A stretch of DNA of 15,977 bases from an uncultured Clostridia bacterium (GTDB taxonomy: Bacteria; Bacillota; Clostridia; Christensenellales; QALW01). The stretch's first letter is position 1, and every line of letters begins with the position of its first letter. The position numbers and the translations under genes were made by a program. The stretch covers positions 1 through 15,977 of the forward strand of contig URTC01000007.1 of the NCBI GenBank assembly GCA_900550765.1, read 5' to 3'. The notes beneath the pieces are model-generated. The model searched no databases. It was not told the origin of the DNA and was given only the letters and a program-made list of their open reading frames with translations. Positions 14,579 to 15,977 of the stretch are shown here, piece by piece.

Positions 14579-14783
14579 AGAAAGAGCAAAAATTAAATTG
14601 ATGCTGAATTTCCGCGGCTTCCTCATTTTGCGGCTATTTGCCGGCATTTCTTGTTAAAGGACGCCGGGCAAGCGAATATATTTATGCATGGCCGTTTTTT
14701 TTGCAAGAAAGGCAGGGGAGCTTCTGTTTTATGGCATCCTGGGCATCCCTGCGGCTATTTTTTATGATAAGGAGTTTTGAGCG

Positions 14784-15977
14784 ATGAATAAAAAATGGGT
14801 GAGTCTTTTTTTAAGCGTTCTTGTATGCACCGGCTGTTCTGCGGCGCCGCCGGCTTCCTCTGATGATGCGCCGGCCTTTGATGTAACCGCGCCCTTTTCG
14901 CAAAGTGAAGAGCTGGTTCTGCCGGCCCTTTACGGCGAGGGTATGGTCTTGCAGCGGGAACGCGTAAAAATCACGGGAAAATTAACGCAGAATACCGATA
15001 TTGCGGTCATTTTGGATGAAAAGGTGTACTGGGGACGCTCTGAAAACGGAAGCTTTTGCATTGCGATTCCCGATGCTGTTCCCGGCGGACCGTACAGCCT
15101 GACGGTACGGACCCGGGATTTTGGAAAACGGTTTGAACAGGTCTATATAGGGGATGTATTCCTGCTGGGCGGTCAGTCGAATATGAGTATGACGCTGGGC
15201 AGCTGCGATAAAACGCTTCCGGTAAAATACATCAACGAGGAGATTCTCTTTTATACCGTCGGCAAGCAGTTTGCCGATGCGCCGCAAACGACGGTTTCGG
15301 GAGCCTGGAAAAAAGGCAATGCTGCGGCCAATATGGATTTTTCAGCCATCGGCGTAATCTTTGCTGATGCCATGCAAAGGAGGGAAAACGTTCCCGTAGG
15401 GGCAGTTTGTGCTTCCCTGGGCGGAACGATGACCAGTACTTGGCTGCCGGAACAGGAGGCTGGAGAGATCGAGGATATTCCCTATATCAACCCTGAAAAA
15501 TATGCTAATACCAGTGAACCGAGTAAATGCTATAACGGCATGATTGCACCGCTGACGGATTACGGATTTAAGGGGGTGCTTTGGTATCAGGGAGAAAATC
15601 AATCAGAAAAGCATCAGGAACTGCTCACGGGCGTTATCAACGGCTGGCGGCGGGCTTTTGACGATGCTTCCCTGCCGTTTTTGATTTTTGAACTGCCCGG
15701 ATATGAGGTAAAAGAGGATCCCACCCGTTGGGCACGGGTGCGGCAGGCACAGCAGCAAACAGCAGAAGCACTTGAAAATGTATGGCTTTGCTGTACCATT
15801 GATACCGGCGATCAAACAGATCTTCATCCTTTGGATAAGGAAACGGTAGCTCTGCGCTGCACGCTTGTGGGCCGGAATGCTTTTTATGGGGAAAGCCTTT
15901 ACACCGGGCCTGTGATTACCGATTGCACAAGAGAGAACGACACGATAGTTTTAAGCGTTGCTACCGAAGGCGGACTG
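14784..15977 (+). CDS. Putative lipoprotein, sialate O-acetylesterase family (3'-truncated)
   Basis: 398 codons with no stop before the window edge. ATG 14784 follows AAGGAG (14769-14774) by 9 nt. The N-terminus is a signal peptide (K3-K4, then hydrophobic 5-17) ending in VCTGC; C18 is the probable lipidation site, although Cys at -3 is unusual for a lipobox. A mature Ser/Ala/Pro linker follows. Residues ~45-125 form an N-terminal beta domain (MVLQRERVKITG), as in family members. GGQSNM (129-134) with nucleophile S132 and YNGMIAPLTDYGFKGVLWYQGEN (residues 250-272) are the sialate O-acetylesterase (SASA, SGNH-like) signatures. TGDQTDLHP (341-349) supplies the catalytic Asp/His, H348. Predicted to remove O-acetyl groups from sialic acid or acetylated glycans on the cell surface. 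Acetylxylan esterase activity is also known in this family. Confidence 0.88.
   Translation, partial: MNKKWVSLFLSVLVCTGCSAAPPASSDDAPAFDVTAPFSQSEELVLPALYGEGMVLQRERVKITGKLTQNTDIAVILDEKVYWGRSENGSFCIAIPDAVPGGPYSLTVRTRDFGKRFEQVYIGDVFLLGGQSNMSMTLGSCDKTLPVKYINEEILFYTVGKQFADAPQTTVSGAWKKGNAAANMDFSAIGVIFADAMQRRENVPVGAVCASLGGTMTSTWLPEQEAGEIEDIPYINPEKYANTSEPSKCYNGMIAPLTDYGFKGVLWYQGENQSEKHQELLTGVINGWRRAFDDASLPFLIFELPGYEVKEDPTRWARVRQAQQQTAEALENVWLCCTIDTGDQTDLHPLDKETVALRCTLVGRNAFYGESLYTGPVITDCTRENDTIVLSVATEGGL

Larger units (their letters stand above)
13997..14783. other. Gene-free region with repeat copies and possible structured RNA
   Basis: No convincing coding region. Possible small open frames on either strand lack ribosome sites or start within repeats. 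It contains a possible folded segment (14040-14114), two direct copies and one inverted diverged copy of an interspersed element (listed separately), and, at the right, the leader of the esterase gene. Base composition is mixed and its right half has several short hairpins. It could be a decayed mobile insertion, since repeats of one family are clustered here and nowhere else in the window. Confidence 0.6.

Noticed and set aside
14651..14682. Promoter of the esterase gene (TTGTTA with TATATT)
   Set aside because: The spacer is 20 nt, and the alternatives at 17-18 nt have poor -10 sequences. Not strong enough to list.

Overview
This window looks like a chromosomal segment of a low-to-medium GC Gram-positive anaerobe of the Clostridia (Eubacteriales), plausibly a gut species. 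The evidence is Gram-positive envelope proteins (LCP family, SPOR-domain membrane protein), TTG start codons behind strong AGGAGG-type ribosome binding sites, clostridial gene content (TypA, AI-2E family exporter, a 470-residue isopropylmalate/homocitrate-synthase relative, long-form threonine synthase) and glycan-related genes at both edges. I cannot name the genus.

Layout. (1) 1-1932: a GH109-like member of the Gfo/Idh/MocA family, cut by the left edge and read leftward, is divergent from an AraC-type regulator; the pair looks like a sugar/glycan locus and its controller. (2) 1966-4984: an envelope block. It holds an LCP (LytR-CpsA-Psr) transferase (-), a divergent orphan ParA-like ATPase (+), and a SPOR-domain membrane protein (-) convergent with ParA across a bidirectional terminator. 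(3) 5173-10959: an apparent operon behind a very good sigma-A promoter and a structured ~130-nt leader: typA, an AI-2E family transporter, a class I aspartate-type aminotransferase, and a DRE-TIM Claisen-condensing enzyme of the 2-isopropylmalate/homocitrate/Re-citrate synthase group. The last three are tightly packed or overlapping. (4) 10960-13996: a perfect AT-rich palindrome and a -10 element precede a second operon: a small P-loop protein, thrC and trpS (ATGA overlap), closed by a strong terminator. (5) 13997-14783: a ~790-bp gene-free region with a possible folded RNA and an interspersed repeat family (two near-identical 53-bp copies plus one inverted diverged copy). (6) 14784 to the right edge: a putative lipoprotein of the sialate O-acetylesterase family, cut by the window end.

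How the parts may work together. The aminotransferase and the condensing enzyme overlap by one base. If the condensing enzyme is a Re-citrate synthase, the pair would connect aspartate/oxaloacetate to citrate and then 2-oxoglutarate and glutamate. The envelope block suggests spatial control of cell-wall assembly, but this is inferred from context only. The GH109-like enzyme and the esterase fit a glycan-using lifestyle.

No CRISPR array, tRNA, rRNA, integrase or intact insertion sequence was seen. The least ordinary parts are the 14.25-14.58 kb repeats, the typA leader, the orphan ParA context, the small P-loop protein and the aminotransferase/condensing-enzyme pair. All functional calls come from reading motifs; no database search was done.
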